NCBI GenBank assembly: GCA_947494975.1
Contig: CANLXA010000003.1
Span: 887,288 to 951,287 of the forward strand
DNA from: an uncultured Roseicyclus sp.
GTDB taxonomy: Bacteria; Pseudomonadota; Alphaproteobacteria; Rhodobacterales; Rhodobacteraceae
DNA length: 64,000 nucleotides
Direction: 5' to 3'
In this document: piece after piece, positions 36,563 through 46,445 of the stretch
Numbering within the stretch: the first letter of the stretch is position 1
Layout: every line of letters starts with the position of its first letter
Made by a program: the position numbers and the translations under genes
The notes under the pieces: model-generated
What the model saw: the letters and a program-made list of their open reading frames with translations, nothing else
What the model was told of the DNA's origin: nothing
Database searches by the model: none

Positions 36563-36588
36563 GCCCCGCCCCTCAGGCGGGGCTTTTT
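36563..36588 (+). terminator. Rho-independent terminator after the SPFH gene
   Basis: GCCCCGCC and GGCGGGGC form a perfect 8-bp stem with loop CCTCA, followed by TTTTTC. It starts 15 bp after the stop codon. Confidence 0.93.
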
Positions 36589-37030
36589 CTTGGAGCGTCC
36601 CGATCTTTCCCGGCGCGTGTGCAAGGTTGCACAAACCACTCAAACCGTTGTCAGGAAAGCAAAAACCGACTTTCTCCAAAACACCGTTAACCAAGAAACC
36701 CGTCCCAAGTGCCCCCCTAGCCAGGTCATCACGCGGCCCTGTCGCAGGCCCGGTTGCGCCCTTGACCCGCTCCGCCCCGATGCGCGTCCATCGCTCGCGA
36801 AACCGGCGGACTTGCCGCCAAGATCAACGCGCCCGGATCCGCATCTGCCGTTTCGATCAAATCAGTGCCGCCGATCCCGGCACCGAAATCCAACCCGGTC
36901 AGCGTCAGGGTGCCGGGTGGGTTTGCAGCGCCACGGCCCGCCACCGGTGTTGTTGCAGGTCAGCGACACGACCTTATCGGAAAGGTCGATGAAGAGTTCG
37001 CGGACCGGAGGCGTCGCACCTGGCCCGACC
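36589..37030. other. Gap without a supported gene, possible decayed coding fragment on the minus strand
   Basis: No complete gene is visible. On the minus strand two short frames read like secreted beta-rich protein: ELFIDLSDKVVSLTCNNTGG near 36,930-37,000, and, after a shift of frame, PPGTLTLTGLDFGAGIGG near 36,865-36,920. No start, signal peptide or stop gives a sensible gene. It could be a frameshifted remnant or chance. Confidence 0.3.
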
Positions 37031-37582
37031 TCACATCATCCGCTTCAACAACCCGTCTTTCTTGAACACCTGGTGCCGGAGGACGAGCCCGATATGGAAG
37101 GCCATCGCCGCCAAAAGGACCCAACCCGCCCCGATATGCGCCCATTTGAACACGTCGCGCAACGTGTCGTTGCGGGGCAGCGGGCGCGGCATCTCCCAGA
37201 ACCCGAACAGGTTCACACCATAATGACCGTACATCACATAGAGCCAACCCGTGATCGGCATGATGAGCATCGCGGCATAAAAGACCTGCTCCACCCGGTG
37301 GATGAGCTTCTGCTCCAGCGTTGAAAGCGTCGGGGCCCAGGGCGGCAATTGGCCCATCTGGCGGTTGATGATCCGCGCGATGGCCACGATCAGCGCCACC
37401 AACCCCAGCGACTTGTGCCAATTGTAGTAGGTGTTCGTCTCGATCCCCGCGAAGCTGGAGTTGAAGCCGATCGCCACCATGATGTTCCCGCCCAGATACT
37501 GCGCGGCGAACAGGATCACGATCAGCCAATGGAAGAGTTTCGTGAGGGATCCATAGCCCTCGTTGGAATTGCGTAAACCCAC
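37031..37582 (-). CDS. Cytochrome b561-family membrane protein
   Basis: A 183-residue protein with four membrane helices of the bacterial cytochrome b561 type. Likely haem-ligating His residues are in TKLFHWLIVILFAAQY (helix 1), YYNWHKSLGLVALIVA (helix 2), and FKWAHIGAGWVLLAAMAFHI (helix 4). Members pass electrons between quinol and partners in the inner membrane; no attached substrate domain is present. I chose the GTG at 37582, preceded by GGGGGACGGGCA; a TTG eight codons upstream has no good ribosome-binding site. It stands alone between a gap and a dispersed repeat. Confidence 0.88.
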   Translation of the reverse strand: MGLRNSNEGYGSLTKLFHWLIVILFAAQYLGGNIMVAIGFNSSFAGIETNTYYNWHKSLGLVALIVAIARIINRQMGQLPPWAPTLSTLEQKLIHRVEQVFYAAMLIMPITGWLYVMYGHYGVNLFGFWEMPRPLPRNDTLRDVFKWAHIGAGWVLLAAMAFHIGLVLRHQVFKKDGLLKRMM

Positions 37583-37718
37583 TGCCCGTCCCCCGGTTCT
37601 GGTCAATTGCCGCGCTTGGTGTCGGAAACATCGCGCGGTCTGTCAAAACACTGGACGGTTTCGGGCCCTTTCTCAAGCACAAGGCCGTGATCGGCCAACG
37701 GCTCAAACCCGGGGCCAT

Positions 37719-37763
37719 TTCATCTTGGCCAAAAACTCTGGGGGTCTGGGGGCAACGCCCCCA
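37719..37763 (-). repeat. Dispersed hairpin repeat, copy B (terminator-like)
   Basis: On the minus strand: TGGGGGC-GTT-GCCCCCA hairpin, then GACCCCC, AGAGTTTTTGGCCAAGATGAA. This mirrors copy A at 7915-7960 on the plus strand. It lies downstream of the malate synthase gene, 56 bp from its stop, consistent with a terminator role there. Confidence 0.7.
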
Positions 37764-37818
37764 GCCACGTCCCCCAACCGCGGGACGCGGGGCGGGGATC
37801 ACCGGGTTCCGCAAACCG

Positions 37819-39957
37819 TCAGGCCGCTTTCCATTCCAACCGGCGGGCGTGGAGCACCGGCTCGGTATAGCCGCTCGGCAAGTCGCGGCCCTTCAGGACA
37901 AGGTCCATCGCCGCCGCAAAGGCGATCCCGTTATAGCCGGGCGCCATCGGCACGTAGGTCGGGTCATCGGCGTTCTGCCGATCCACCACCTCTGCCATCC
38001 GCCGGAACACCTCGCCCACATCGGCCTCATTGACCACGCCGTGATGCAGCCAGTTGGCGATGTGCTGCGCCGAAATCCGGCACGTCGCGCGGTCCTCCAT
38101 CAGGCCCACATCGTTCACGTCCGGCACCTTGGAGCAGCCCACCCCGTGGTCGATCCAGCGCACGACGTAGCCCAGGATGCCCTGGGCGTTGTTCTCCACC
38201 TCCCGGATCACCTGATCGCGGGTCCAGCGACGATAGGCGGCCAGCGGAATGTCCAGGAGCGCGGTCACGTAGGCCCGCCGGCCGCCGGCCTCCAGCTTCT
38301 CCTGTACCGCGGCCACGTCCACCCGGTGATAATGCAGCGCGTGCAGCGTGGCCGCGGTGGGCGACGGCACCCAGGCGCAATTGGCGCCCGCGCGGGGGTG
38401 TTCGATCTTCTGTTCCAGCATCTCGGCCATGGCGTCGGGCTTCGCCCACATGCCCTTGCCGATCTGCGCCCGCCCTCTCAGCCCGCATTCCAGGCCGATA
38501 TCGACATTCTGGTTCTCATAGGCCCCGATCCAGCCCTTGCGTTTGATGAAATCCTTGCGGGAAAACGGCCCCGCCTCCATCGAGGTGTGGATCTCATCGC
38601 CGGTCCGATCCAGAAAACCGGTATTGATGAAGGCCACACGGTGCTTTGCGGCGCGGATACATTCCTTGAGGTTCACCGATGTCCGGCGTTCCTCGTCCAT
38701 GATGCCGAGTTTGACCGTATAGCGCTCCAGCCCCAGGGCGGCCTCAACGGCACCGAAGATCTGATCGGAAAACGCCACCTCGTCGGGCCCGTGCATCTTG
38801 GGCTTCACCACATAGACGGAGCCCGCAACGGAATTGCCGCCCTCGCGCCCCAGATCGTGCATCGCGATCAGCGTGGTGATCATCGCATCCATCAGGCCTT
38901 CATAGGCCTCGGACCCGTCGCTGAGCAGGATCGCGGGGTTGGTCATCAGGTGGCCGACATTGCGCACCAGCATCAGGGCGCGGCCCTTCACCGTGAATTC
39001 CGCGCCATCGGGGCCGATGAACACCTTGTCGTCTTCCAGGCGCCGCGTCATCTGCGCGCCGCCCTTCTCGAACGTCTCTTCCAGATCGCCCTTCATCAGG
39101 CCGAGCCAGTTGGAATAGGCCAGCACCTTGTCCTCGGCATCGACGCAGGCCACGCTGTCCTCGCAATCCATGATCGCGGAGACCGCCGCCTCCATCCGCA
39201 CATCGGCGAGCCCCGCCTGATCCCGCGCGCCGATCATGTGGGCGCGGTCGAAAACCAGCTCCACATGCAGCCCGTGATTGACCAGGAGCACGGCATCCGG
39301 CGCCTTCGGGTTGCCGCGATAGCCTGCGAATTTCTCGGGGCTGACGAGGGGTTTGTCATCCACCAGAAGCGCGCCCTTTTCGACGTGGTAGCGGCGCATG
39401 TCAGCGTGCGACGCGCCCTTGATCGGGAACGCATCGTCCAGAAACACCCGCGCGCGGGCCACAACGCGTGCGCCGCGCCCCCGTGCGTACCCGCCCGATG
39501 GCGGCGGTGTCCCCATCGCATCCGTGCCGTAATAGGCGTCATACAGGCTGCCCCAGCGCGCGTTGGCGGCATTCAGCGCAAAGCGCGCATTGGTGATCGG
39601 CACGACAAGCTGCGGGCCCGCCACGGTGGCGATTTCCGGGTCGATCTTGGTGGTGTCGATGCGGAATGGCGCGCCTTCGGGCCGGAGATAGCCGATCTCG
39701 CGCAGGAATTCCTGATAGGTATCAAGGTCATGGGCCTGATCCCGGTGGGCGATGTGCCAGGCGTCGATCTTGGCCTGAAGCGCCTCGCGTTCCGCCAGAA
39801 GGGCGGCGTTTTTCGGGGCCAGGTCGTGAAGGAGGGCCGAGAACGATTGCCAGAACGCCTCCGCCTCGATGCCGGTGCCCGGCAGGGCGCGCGTTTCGAT
39901 GAAATCGGCCATCACGGCCTCGACCTGCAGGCCGTTGCGATCCACACGATTGGCCAT
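37819..39957 (-). CDS. glcB: Malate synthase G
   Basis: A 712-residue enzyme that condenses glyoxylate with acetyl-CoA to malate. Length and sequence fit the long, monomeric G isoform. Recognisable segments are [46 protein letters not shown] near the N-terminus, the Mg-binding [26 protein letters not shown] and the C-terminal [18 protein letters not shown]. It probably serves glyoxylate or glycolate assimilation; no isocitrate lyase or glycolate oxidase gene is visible nearby. It is a single gene, followed by the dispersed repeat. Confidence 0.97.
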   Translation of the reverse strand: MANRVDRNGLQVEAVMADFIETRALPGTGIEAEAFWQSFSALLHDLAPKNAALLAEREALQAKIDAWHIAHRDQAHDLDTYQEFLREIGYLRPEGAPFRIDTTKIDPEIATVAGPQLVVPITNARFALNAANARWGSLYDAYYGTDAMGTPPPSGGYARGRGARVVARARVFLDDAFPIKGASHADMRRYHVEKGALLVDDKPLVSPEKFAGYRGNPKAPDAVLLVNHGLHVELVFDRAHMIGARDQAGLADVRMEAAVSAIMDCEDSVACVDAEDKVLAYSNWLGLMKGDLEETFEKGGAQMTRRLEDDKVFIGPDGAEFTVKGRALMLVRNVGHLMTNPAILLSDGSEAYEGLMDAMITTLIAMHDLGREGGNSVAGSVYVVKPKMHGPDEVAFSDQIFGAVEAALGLERYTVKLGIMDEERRTSVNLKECIRAAKHRVAFINTGFLDRTGDEIHTSMEAGPFSRKDFIKRKGWIGAYENQNVDIGLECGLRGRAQIGKGMWAKPDAMAEMLEQKIEHPRAGANCAWVPSPTAATLHALHYHRVDVAAVQEKLEAGGRRAYVTALLDIPLAAYRRWTRDQVIREVENNAQGILGYVVRWIDHGVGCSKVPDVNDVGLMEDRATCRISAQHIANWLHHGVVNEADVGEVFRRMAEVVDRQNADDPTYVPMAPGYNGIAFAAAMDLVLKGRDLPSGYTEPVLHARRLEWKAA

Positions 39958-40049
39958 CTATGCCCCTCTTCCCTACTCGAATTTCGCGCCGGTATGCCGA
40001 CGTATTCCGTGCATCCGGTTAGGCAAAAACGCCCCGGCAGGCAATGTAT

Positions 40050-40211
40050 TTACGTTTGATGTCCCTTGCGAGAGCGGTTGCGGCGGCACCGCTCCGAGCA
40101 ATAGCGGACCTCCTCCCACATATCGGCCCATTTCTTGCGCCATGTGAACGGGCGGCCACAGGTGGCGCAGGTCTTCCGTGGCAGGTCGGATGTCTTGCGG
40201 GTCTTAGCCAT
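40050..40211 (-). CDS. DUF2256 zinc-ribbon-like small protein
   Basis: A 53-residue protein: [20 protein letters not shown], then [20 protein letters not shown] and [13 protein letters not shown]. It matches the small DUF2256 family, with two Cys pairs (CxxC and CxxxC) that probably bind one zinc and a WRKKW core. Very basic, so nucleic-acid binding is possible but unproven. Located 92 bp upstream of the malate synthase start on the same strand and downstream of comEC. Function unknown. Confidence 0.85.
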   Translation of the reverse strand: MAKTRKTSDLPRKTCATCGRPFTWRKKWADMWEEVRYCSERCRRNRSRKGHQT

Positions 40212-40292
40212 GGGGCGAAGATAGGCGCGTGTCCGCTTTTGACGAGTGGGCGGGCCTTGCGGGGCGCAGCCGTCAAGGCTTGAAGCGGTTGC

Positions 40293-42461
40293 CTATTGCG
40301 GGGACCAGAGGCGTTGGCCCTGATGTGCGCGGGCCGTATCGAAATGGAGCGCACCTTCGTGGAGCGAAATGGCGACGGCCCCGGATTGCGCCAGAATGCG
40401 GGGGGAGAAGATCAGGCAGGGTCCGGATTGGTCCGCGCGCGCGGCCCCGGCGCCGGGTGTGGACCGGGACAGACGGGCGAGCGTTTGGGCGGCGGCCTCC
40501 TGTAACATGGGCCCCGGATCCTCGGGGGTGTTGTTCAGCACGATGATGTCATGGGCGGCGCAGGCGCGGTCGGCCTCTCGCGCCGCGGCGCGACCGGTGC
40601 CGTGCCAAAGGCTCAGCGGGCCGAGATCGATGCTCTGGCCCGCACCGTCTTCGGACCACGCGATGCGCGCGGCGGCGGCCTCCTGCCCCTCGGGGTCGCC
40701 ATCATTTTCAAGCCAGATGCCCGCCACGAAACCGTCGCCACGCTCCCGGCTGAGCGCGCGGCCCTGTTCCGTCATCTGCCCCACAAGCCCGCCCGATTCC
40801 GCCACCAGCAGCGACGGACGCTCGGATACCTGCCACAGCAGGAGGCCCGCAACGACCGGCAGGGCAGCCAGCCAGCGGCCGCGACCCTCCCACAGGCACA
40901 TGCCGATCGCACCCAATGCGATCATCGCAAGGATGGCGCCGGGGGGGCTTGCAACCCAATCCACCGCGCCGGGCAGATCGGCGATCCAATGGGCGACGGC
41001 CAGGATCCAGATCAGGCCCTGCTCCATGATCGCGAACGCCACCCAGGAGAGGCCGAAGGGCAGAAGCATCACCGCCAGCACGGCGCAGGGGATCACAACC
41101 GACCCCATCACCGGCACCGTCACAAGGTTCGCGGCCAGCCCGTAGACGGCGATCCGGTTGAAGTGGGCGGCGGCAAAGGGCGCGGTGGCGACCCCGGCCA
41201 CGACAGACGACGTGACAAGCGCGAAAAGCCACTTTCCCCAGCTTGGCCAGCCCTGCATCCACGTGACGCCCCGCAACCCTGTGAAGACCGCGACCAACGC
41301 CGTTGTGGCCGCAAACGACATCTGGAAGCCAGGCGACATCAGGGTTTCGGGCCGCCGCGCCAGAACGATGATCGCCGCAATGGCCACGGAGCGCAGCGTG
41401 ATGGCGCGCCGATCCAGCAAGACGGCGGTGAACATCACCGCAACCTGGATGAAGGCCCGTTCGGTGGCGACATTGCCGCCGGAAAGCGCAAGGTAGAACG
41501 CGCCGGAGGCCAGCGCCGCGACCGCCGCCCATTTACGGATCGGGTAGCGCAGGGCCACGGGCGGGATCAGGGCGAGGATGAACCGCACGGCGCCATAGAT
41601 GAACCCGGTCAGCAGGCCCACATGGAGGCCGGAGATCGCCAGCAGATGCGCGATATTGGCATCGCGCATATCCTGGACCGGCCCCTGTTCCAGCCCGGAG
41701 CGGTCGCCGGTGAGAACCGCCGCCGCAAAGGCACCCGGTTGGCCGCCGATCTGGCCTTGAATGGCCTGGGAAATCCGCATCCGCAGGTGAAACAGCGGCG
41801 TCGCGCCGTCTTCGGGTGCGGCCAGCAACACGACCGGCGCCCGCACATATCCGACACCGCCAAGGGATTGAAACCAGGCGTGGCGCTGAAAGTCGAAGCC
41901 ACCGGGCTCCGCCGCGCCGCCGGGGCGCGACAGGTGGCCCGTCGTCATCACCACCGCGCCGGGTTCGGGATCGATATAGCCCTGCTCCCCATGCAGGGCG
42001 ATGCGCACCCTGAGCGGCGTGTTGCGGACATCGTCGAGACGCACATTATCGAGCGTCAGACGGATCGCGTCGGAGGCCGAGCGGTCAATGCCGACAATCC
42101 GCCCCTCGATCGGGCCATAATAGCGGAAATCGATGACGGGCCCGGCCACGGAATGGGCGCGCCAGCCTGCCACGCTGAGCCCCAGCGCCATGAGGGCCAG
42201 CGCGATCCCGAGGGGCCCCAACACCTCGCGCCGCCAGATCAGGAGCGCGATGCCGATGGCAAAGATCGCGCCCGCCGCCCCGTACCCCGCGATGCCCGGC
42301 TCCACCGGCAGGGCAAAGTAGAGCCCGACGCCCAATCCGAACATCACGGCCGCCCATGGCATGAGCGCGCCACGCTGGCCCTGCTGGACCGCGTTCACCC
42401 GTTGGAGGATCGCTGCGCCTTGCACCTGTTGCACCTGCCCTTGCCGAGAAAGGCCACCCAA
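40293..42461 (-). CDS. ComEC/Rec2-family DNA uptake channel
   Basis: A 722-residue polytopic protein with an N-terminal DUF4131-like region (about residues 30-170) and the Competence domain (about 220-490). Marks are HLLAISGLHVGLLTGFIYG, AERAFIQVAVMFTAVLLDRR, and SPGFQMSFAATTALVAVF. The family forms the inner-membrane channel for single-stranded DNA in natural transformation. The C-terminal domain lacks the HxHxDH metallo-beta-lactamase motif of Bacillus ComEC, so it is a degenerate form. It is divergent from gltX (103 bp). Whether the strain is competent cannot be told. Confidence 0.9.
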   Translation of the reverse strand: MGGLSRQGQVQQVQGAAILQRVNAVQQGQRGALMPWAAVMFGLGVGLYFALPVEPGIAGYGAAGAIFAIGIALLIWRREVLGPLGIALALMALGLSVAGWRAHSVAGPVIDFRYYGPIEGRIVGIDRSASDAIRLTLDNVRLDDVRNTPLRVRIALHGEQGYIDPEPGAVVMTTGHLSRPGGAAEPGGFDFQRHAWFQSLGGVGYVRAPVVLLAAPEDGATPLFHLRMRISQAIQGQIGGQPGAFAAAVLTGDRSGLEQGPVQDMRDANIAHLLAISGLHVGLLTGFIYGAVRFILALIPPVALRYPIRKWAAVAALASGAFYLALSGGNVATERAFIQVAVMFTAVLLDRRAITLRSVAIAAIIVLARRPETLMSPGFQMSFAATTALVAVFTGLRGVTWMQGWPSWGKWLFALVTSSVVAGVATAPFAAAHFNRIAVYGLAANLVTVPVMGSVVIPCAVLAVMLLPFGLSWVAFAIMEQGLIWILAVAHWIADLPGAVDWVASPPGAILAMIALGAIGMCLWEGRGRWLAALPVVAGLLLWQVSERPSLLVAESGGLVGQMTEQGRALSRERGDGFVAGIWLENDGDPEGQEAAAARIAWSEDGAGQSIDLGPLSLWHGTGRAAAREADRACAAHDIIVLNNTPEDPGPMLQEAAAQTLARLSRSTPGAGAARADQSGPCLIFSPRILAQSGAVAISLHEGALHFDTARAHQGQRLWSPQ

Positions 42462-42564
42462 GTTAGCTAGCCCCTCGAAGAGGGCCTGCTTCTGAAGTGC
42501 CAGAGCATGGTTTCCAAAAGGTTAACGCGCGCGTATCCGGTTTACGCGCCGGAAAGGTTCGCAG

Positions 42565-43974
42565 ATGGCTCAAGAGGCCCAGATCGTCACCCGCATCGCG
42601 CCATCGCCGACGGGATACATGCATATCGGCACGGCGCGGACGGCGTTGTTCAACTGGCTCTATGCGCGGGGACGCGGCGGCAAGTTCGTGCTGCGGATCG
42701 AGGATACGGACCGGGCGCGGTCGACGCCGGAGGCGACGCAGGCGATCCTCGACGGGATGGCCTGGCTGGGGCTCGATCACGATGGCGAGGCCGTCAGCCA
42801 GTTTGCCCGCGCCGACCGGCACCGGCAGGTGGCCGAGGAGATGTTGGCGACGGGCCATGCATACAAGTGTTTTTCCACCCAGGACGAGATCGCCGCGTTC
42901 CGCGATGCGGCCAGAGCGGAGGGGCGCTCCACCCTGTTTCTCAGCCCGTGGCGGGAGCGCGACGATCACCCCGACGCGCCTTACGTGATCCGCCTGAAGG
43001 CCCCGCGCGATGGCCAGACGATCATCGCCGATCAGGTGCAGGGGGATGTGACGATCCAGAACGCGACGCTCGACGACATGATCCTGCTGCGCTCGGACGG
43101 GACGCCGACCTATATGCACGCGGTGGTGGTGGACGATCACGACATGGGCGTGACCCATGTGATCCGGGGTGACGATCACCTCAACAACGCCGCGCGCCAG
43201 ATCCAGATTTACCGTGCGATGGGGTGGCCGGAGCCGGTCTGGGCCCATATCCCGCTGATCCACGGTGAAGACGGCAAGAAGCTCAGCAAACGCCACGGCG
43301 CCACCGGTGTGATGGAATATGCCGAAATGGGTATCCCGGCCGCCGCCATGCGCAACTACCTGGCGCGGCTGGGGTGGAGCCACGGCGACGATGAGCTGTT
43401 CACCGACGCGCAGGCGCTGGAGTGGTTCGATCTGAGCGGCATCGGGAAGTCGCCTGCGCGCCTCGATATGAAGAAACTGGGCAATGTCGCAGGATGGCAT
43501 ATCGCCAATGCCGAGGATGCGGATCTGGTGGCGCAGATCGGCCAATTCCTCGACATCACCGGGCAGCCCTCCCTTTCGCAGGTGCAGCAAGATGGCCTGA
43601 CCCGTGCGATGTATTGCCTCAAGGATCGGGCCAGGTCCTTGCCAGAGCTTCTGGATAAGGGCCGGTTTGTATTGGACAATCGCCCGCTGGACTACGATGA
43701 AAAGGCCGTGAGCACGCTCGATCCGGTATCCCGTGGTATACTGCGGGAATTGACTGCGCAGTTGCAGAATGCTAGCTGGACCCGTGACACGCTGGAGGGC
43801 GTCTTGAACGCCGCCGCGGTCTCCCATGGGTTGAAATTCGGCAAGCTGGCCGGACCGCTGCGCGCGGCCCTCTCTGGGCGAACCGTCTCTCCGAGCGTGT
43901 TCGACATGATGCTCGTCATCGGCCGGGAGGAAACACTCGCCCGCCTGACGGAAGCGGCCTCCCTCGGCGACTGA
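42565..43974 (+). CDS. gltX: Glutamyl-tRNA synthetase
   Basis: A 469-residue class I aminoacyl-tRNA synthetase. The HIGH motif is [17 protein letters not shown] (about residues 16-32) and the KMSKS motif is [14 protein letters not shown] (about 237-250). Other blocks are [33 protein letters not shown] and [15 protein letters not shown]. In alphaproteobacteria that use GatCAB, one GluRS form charges tRNA-Gln as well, in line with gatB in this window. It precedes gltA by 86 bp on the same strand. Confidence 0.97.
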   Translation: MAQEAQIVTRIAPSPTGYMHIGTARTALFNWLYARGRGGKFVLRIEDTDRARSTPEATQAILDGMAWLGLDHDGEAVSQFARADRHRQVAEEMLATGHAYKCFSTQDEIAAFRDAARAEGRSTLFLSPWRERDDHPDAPYVIRLKAPRDGQTIIADQVQGDVTIQNATLDDMILLRSDGTPTYMHAVVVDDHDMGVTHVIRGDDHLNNAARQIQIYRAMGWPEPVWAHIPLIHGEDGKKLSKRHGATGVMEYAEMGIPAAAMRNYLARLGWSHGDDELFTDAQALEWFDLSGIGKSPARLDMKKLGNVAGWHIANAEDADLVAQIGQFLDITGQPSLSQVQQDGLTRAMYCLKDRARSLPELLDKGRFVLDNRPLDYDEKAVSTLDPVSRGILRELTAQLQNASWTRDTLEGVLNAAAVSHGLKFGKLAGPLRAALSGRTVSPSVFDMMLVIGREETLARLTEAASLGD

Positions 43975-44060
43975 GCGGCGGGGGGCAGCATGGGGGGCCC
44001 GTGTCCCCTGCCCCATCGCCGGCGCTCGCGCTGGCCCGCCAGACGCATGAAGGGACGACC

Positions 44061-45353
44061 ATGGCCGACACCAAAACCGCCACCTTGACCATCGACGGGC
44101 AAAGCTTCGAGCTGCCGATCCATTCGCCCACCGCGGGCCCCGACGTTGTCGATATCGGCAAGCTTTACGGGCAAGCGGGTGTGTTCACCCACGATCCCGG
44201 CTTCACCTCGACCTCGGCGTGCGAAAGCTCCATCACCTTCATCGACGGCGGCAAGGGCGAACTGCTGCATCGCGGCTATCCGATCGACCAGCTGGCGGAG
44301 CATTCCCATTACCTCGAAGTCTGCTTCCTGCTGCTTTACGGCTACCTGCCCGGCAAGGAAGAGTTGGAAACCTTTGAGTACACGATCACGCGGCATACGA
44401 TGCTGCACGAGCAGATGGCCAATTTCTTCCGGGGGTTCCGGCGGGACGCGCATCCGATGGCCGTCATGGTGGGCGTGGTGGGCGCGATGTCGGCGTTCTA
44501 TCACGACAGCACCGACATCACCGACGAACGCCAGCGTGAAATCGCGTCGCACCGCCTGATTGCCAAGATGCCGACGATTGCGGCCTGGGCCTACAAATAC
44601 ACGATCGGCCAGCCTTTCGTGTATCCGCGCAATGACCTGAGCTATGCCGCGAACTTCCTGCGCATGTGCTTTGCGGTGCCAGCCGAGGAATACGTGGTCG
44701 ACCCGATCCTTGAACGTGCGATGGACCGGATCTTCACGCTCCACGCCGATCACGAACAGAATGCGTCCACCTCCACGGTCCGCCTGGCCTCATCCTCGGG
44801 CGCCAACCCGTTTGCGTGCATCGCCGCCGGTATTGCGTGCCTCTGGGGCCCGGCCCATGGCGGCGCAAACCAGGCCTGTCTGGAGATGCTGGAAGAGATC
44901 GGCACGGTGGATCGCATCCCCGAATTCATCGCGCGGGCGAAGGACAAGAACGACGATTACCGGCTGATGGGCTTCGGTCACCGCGTCTACAAGAACTTCG
45001 ATCCGCGTGCGACGGTGATGAAAAAGTCCGCCGACGAGGTGCTGGAGCTTCTGGGGGTCGAGAACAACCCCAAGCTTCAGGTTGCCAAGGAACTGGAAAA
45101 ACAGGCGCTCGACGATCCGTATTTCGCGGACAAGAAGCTGTTCCCGAACGTGGATTTCTATTCCGGCATCATTCTTGAGGCGATGGGCTTCCCGACCTCG
45201 ATGTTCACGCCGATCTTCGCGCTTAGCCGTACCGTTGGCTGGATTTCCCAGTGGAAAGAGCAGCTGGCCGATCCGGCGCTGAAAATCGGCCGCCCGCGCC
45301 AGCTTTATACCGGTGAGACGGCGCGGGATTATGTGCCGATCGAAAATCGCTGA
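44061..45353 (+). CDS. gltA: Citrate synthase
   Basis: A 430-residue type II (hexameric, proteobacterial) citrate synthase that condenses oxaloacetate and acetyl-CoA. The active-site His residues are in [16 protein letters not shown] and [18 protein letters not shown], and the Asp is in [18 protein letters not shown]. It starts [21 protein letters not shown] chose the ATG at 44061 (AAGGGACGACC upstream) over an earlier frame that is Pro/Ala-rich and not conserved. A hairpin follows that separates it from the convergent sufE-like gene. Confidence 0.97.
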   Translation: MADTKTATLTIDGQSFELPIHSPTAGPDVVDIGKLYGQAGVFTHDPGFTSTSACESSITFIDGGKGELLHRGYPIDQLAEHSHYLEVCFLLLYGYLPGKEELETFEYTITRHTMLHEQMANFFRGFRRDAHPMAVMVGVVGAMSAFYHDSTDITDERQREIASHRLIAKMPTIAAWAYKYTIGQPFVYPRNDLSYAANFLRMCFAVPAEEYVVDPILERAMDRIFTLHADHEQNASTSTVRLASSSGANPFACIAAGIACLWGPAHGGANQACLEMLEEIGTVDRIPEFIARAKDKNDDYRLMGFGHRVYKNFDPRATVMKKSADEVLELLGVENNPKLQVAKELEKQALDDPYFADKKLFPNVDFYSGIILEAMGFPTSMFTPIFALSRTVGWISQWKEQLADPALKIGRPRQLYTGETARDYVPIENR

Positions 45354-45378
45354 AGCCCCCTTTTTTGAGACGACTGCG

Positions 45379-45404
45379 CGGCCATCCCGAAGGCGGGGTG
45401 GCCG
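45379..45404. terminator. Hairpin between convergent gltA and the SufE gene
   Basis: CGGCCATCCCG and CGGGGTGGCCG form an 11-bp stem with one G-T pair and loop AAGG, followed by CTTTCG. It lies 25 bp after gltA and 20 bp from the other stop, so it can serve both. Confidence 0.7.
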
Positions 45405-45423
45405 CTTTCGTCCCGGTTGAGGA

Positions 45424-45840
45424 TCAGGCCGCCGCCTTGTCCGCCGCCAGAAGGCGGATGCGTTCCACCATTGCCCGCACGCCGTTGGAGCGCTGGGACG
45501 ACAGGTGCTCATCAAGGCCGAGCCGGCCCAGTTCCGCGGCCGCATCGACCTCAAGAACATCGTGCACGCTGAGGCCCGCATAGAGCGCATGCAACACGGC
45601 GATCAGGCCGCGCACGATGATCGCGTCGCTGTCCCCCTGGAAATCAAAGGTCTGCCCCTCGATCCGGGGCAGAATCCAGACCTGGCTGGCGCATCCATCG
45701 ACCTTGGTGGCCGGCACTTTCACCGCATCGTCCATCGCCTCCATCGCCTTGCCGAGCTCAATGACATGGCGATACCGCTCTTCCCAATCATCAAGAAAAT
45801 CAAAGGTTTCGGCGATCTCTTCAAAGGCTTCGGTGGCCAT
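45424..45840 (-). CDS. SufE-family cysteine desulfurase sulphur acceptor
   Basis: A 138-residue protein beginning MATEAFEEIAETFDFLDDWE. The fold marks are ERYRHVIELGKAM, KVDGCASQVWILPRIEGQ with the sulphur-accepting Cys in GCASQVW, and IVRGLIAVLHALYAGLSVHD. SufE takes persulphide from SufS and stimulates iron-sulphur cluster assembly. I chose the ATG at 45840 with CCGGAG upstream; earlier frame is spurious. The rest of the suf operon is not in the window. Confidence 0.93.
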   Translation of the reverse strand: MATEAFEEIAETFDFLDDWEERYRHVIELGKAMEAMDDAVKVPATKVDGCASQVWILPRIEGQTFDFQGDSDAIIVRGLIAVLHALYAGLSVHDVLEVDAAAELGRLGLDEHLSSQRSNGVRAMVERIRLLAADKAAA

Positions 45841-45981
45841 GGGGCACTCCGGGTTCAGGACGTCTGCAGGGGAGGTAAGGCGCGCGGGCCACAAGGTAAA
45901 GGGCAGCGGGTGCGCCTCCCTTCCCAATACGGCGCCGATCCGCTAGGCAAGGACGGCAGAATTACGTCAAAGGTCCGCCCC

Positions 45982-46431
45982 ATGTTGCGCCCCCTTCTTA
46001 TCGTGTCCCTGATCCTGACGCTTGGCGCATGTGGCAGCCGTCTGAACCCGCTCAACTGGTTCGGCGGGGACCGCGAAGAGCGCATTCGCGTTGATCCCGA
46101 TGCCGCCGGGTCGGTGGGCCTGGCGCTGGACCCGCGCGCCCTTGTGGCCGAGATCACGCAATTGTCGGTGGAGCCCACAACATCCGGGGCGATCCTGAGG
46201 GCGACCGGCGTGACCCCGTTGCAAGGCTATTTCGACGCCAGCCTGCGGCTTGTTGAACGGACCGAAACCGCGATTGTCTATGAATTCCGCGCCGCCCCGC
46301 CGCTCAACGGATCCACCCAGGGTGTGCAGGAGATTGTGGCGGGCACCACGCTGTCGAACGGCGAATTGCAGGGCATCCGGTCGATCACGGTCATCGCCCA
46401 GAACAACCGCCGGACGGTCAGCCGCCGCTAG
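45982..46431 (+). CDS. Small conserved lipoprotein
   Basis: A 149-residue lipoprotein. Signal MLRPLLIVSLILTLGAC has the lipobox LGAC at about residues 14-17. The mature part begins GSRLNPLNWFGG and holds a beta-rich domain of about 110 residues (VAEITQLSVEPTTSGAILRA, TAIVYEFRAAPP, ITVIAQNNRRTVSRR). The pattern GSRLNPxNWFG is familiar from Roseobacter lipoproteins of unknown function. It ends 14 bp before the convergent rnd stop. No ligand sites are evident. Confidence 0.8.
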   Translation: MLRPLLIVSLILTLGACGSRLNPLNWFGGDREERIRVDPDAAGSVGLALDPRALVAEITQLSVEPTTSGAILRATGVTPLQGYFDASLRLVERTETAIVYEFRAAPPLNGSTQGVQEIVAGTTLSNGELQGIRSITVIAQNNRRTVSRR

Positions 46432-46445
46432 CGCCGATCTTTCGA

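Noticed and set aside
37687..42470. Very long plus-strand frames opposite glcB and comEC
   Set aside because: Shadow frames of GC-rich minus-strand genes, with low-complexity His/Arg/Gly composition.
42463..44016. Long minus-strand frame opposite gltX
   Set aside because: The opposite strand encodes a full, motif-complete GluRS; this frame has no conserved block.
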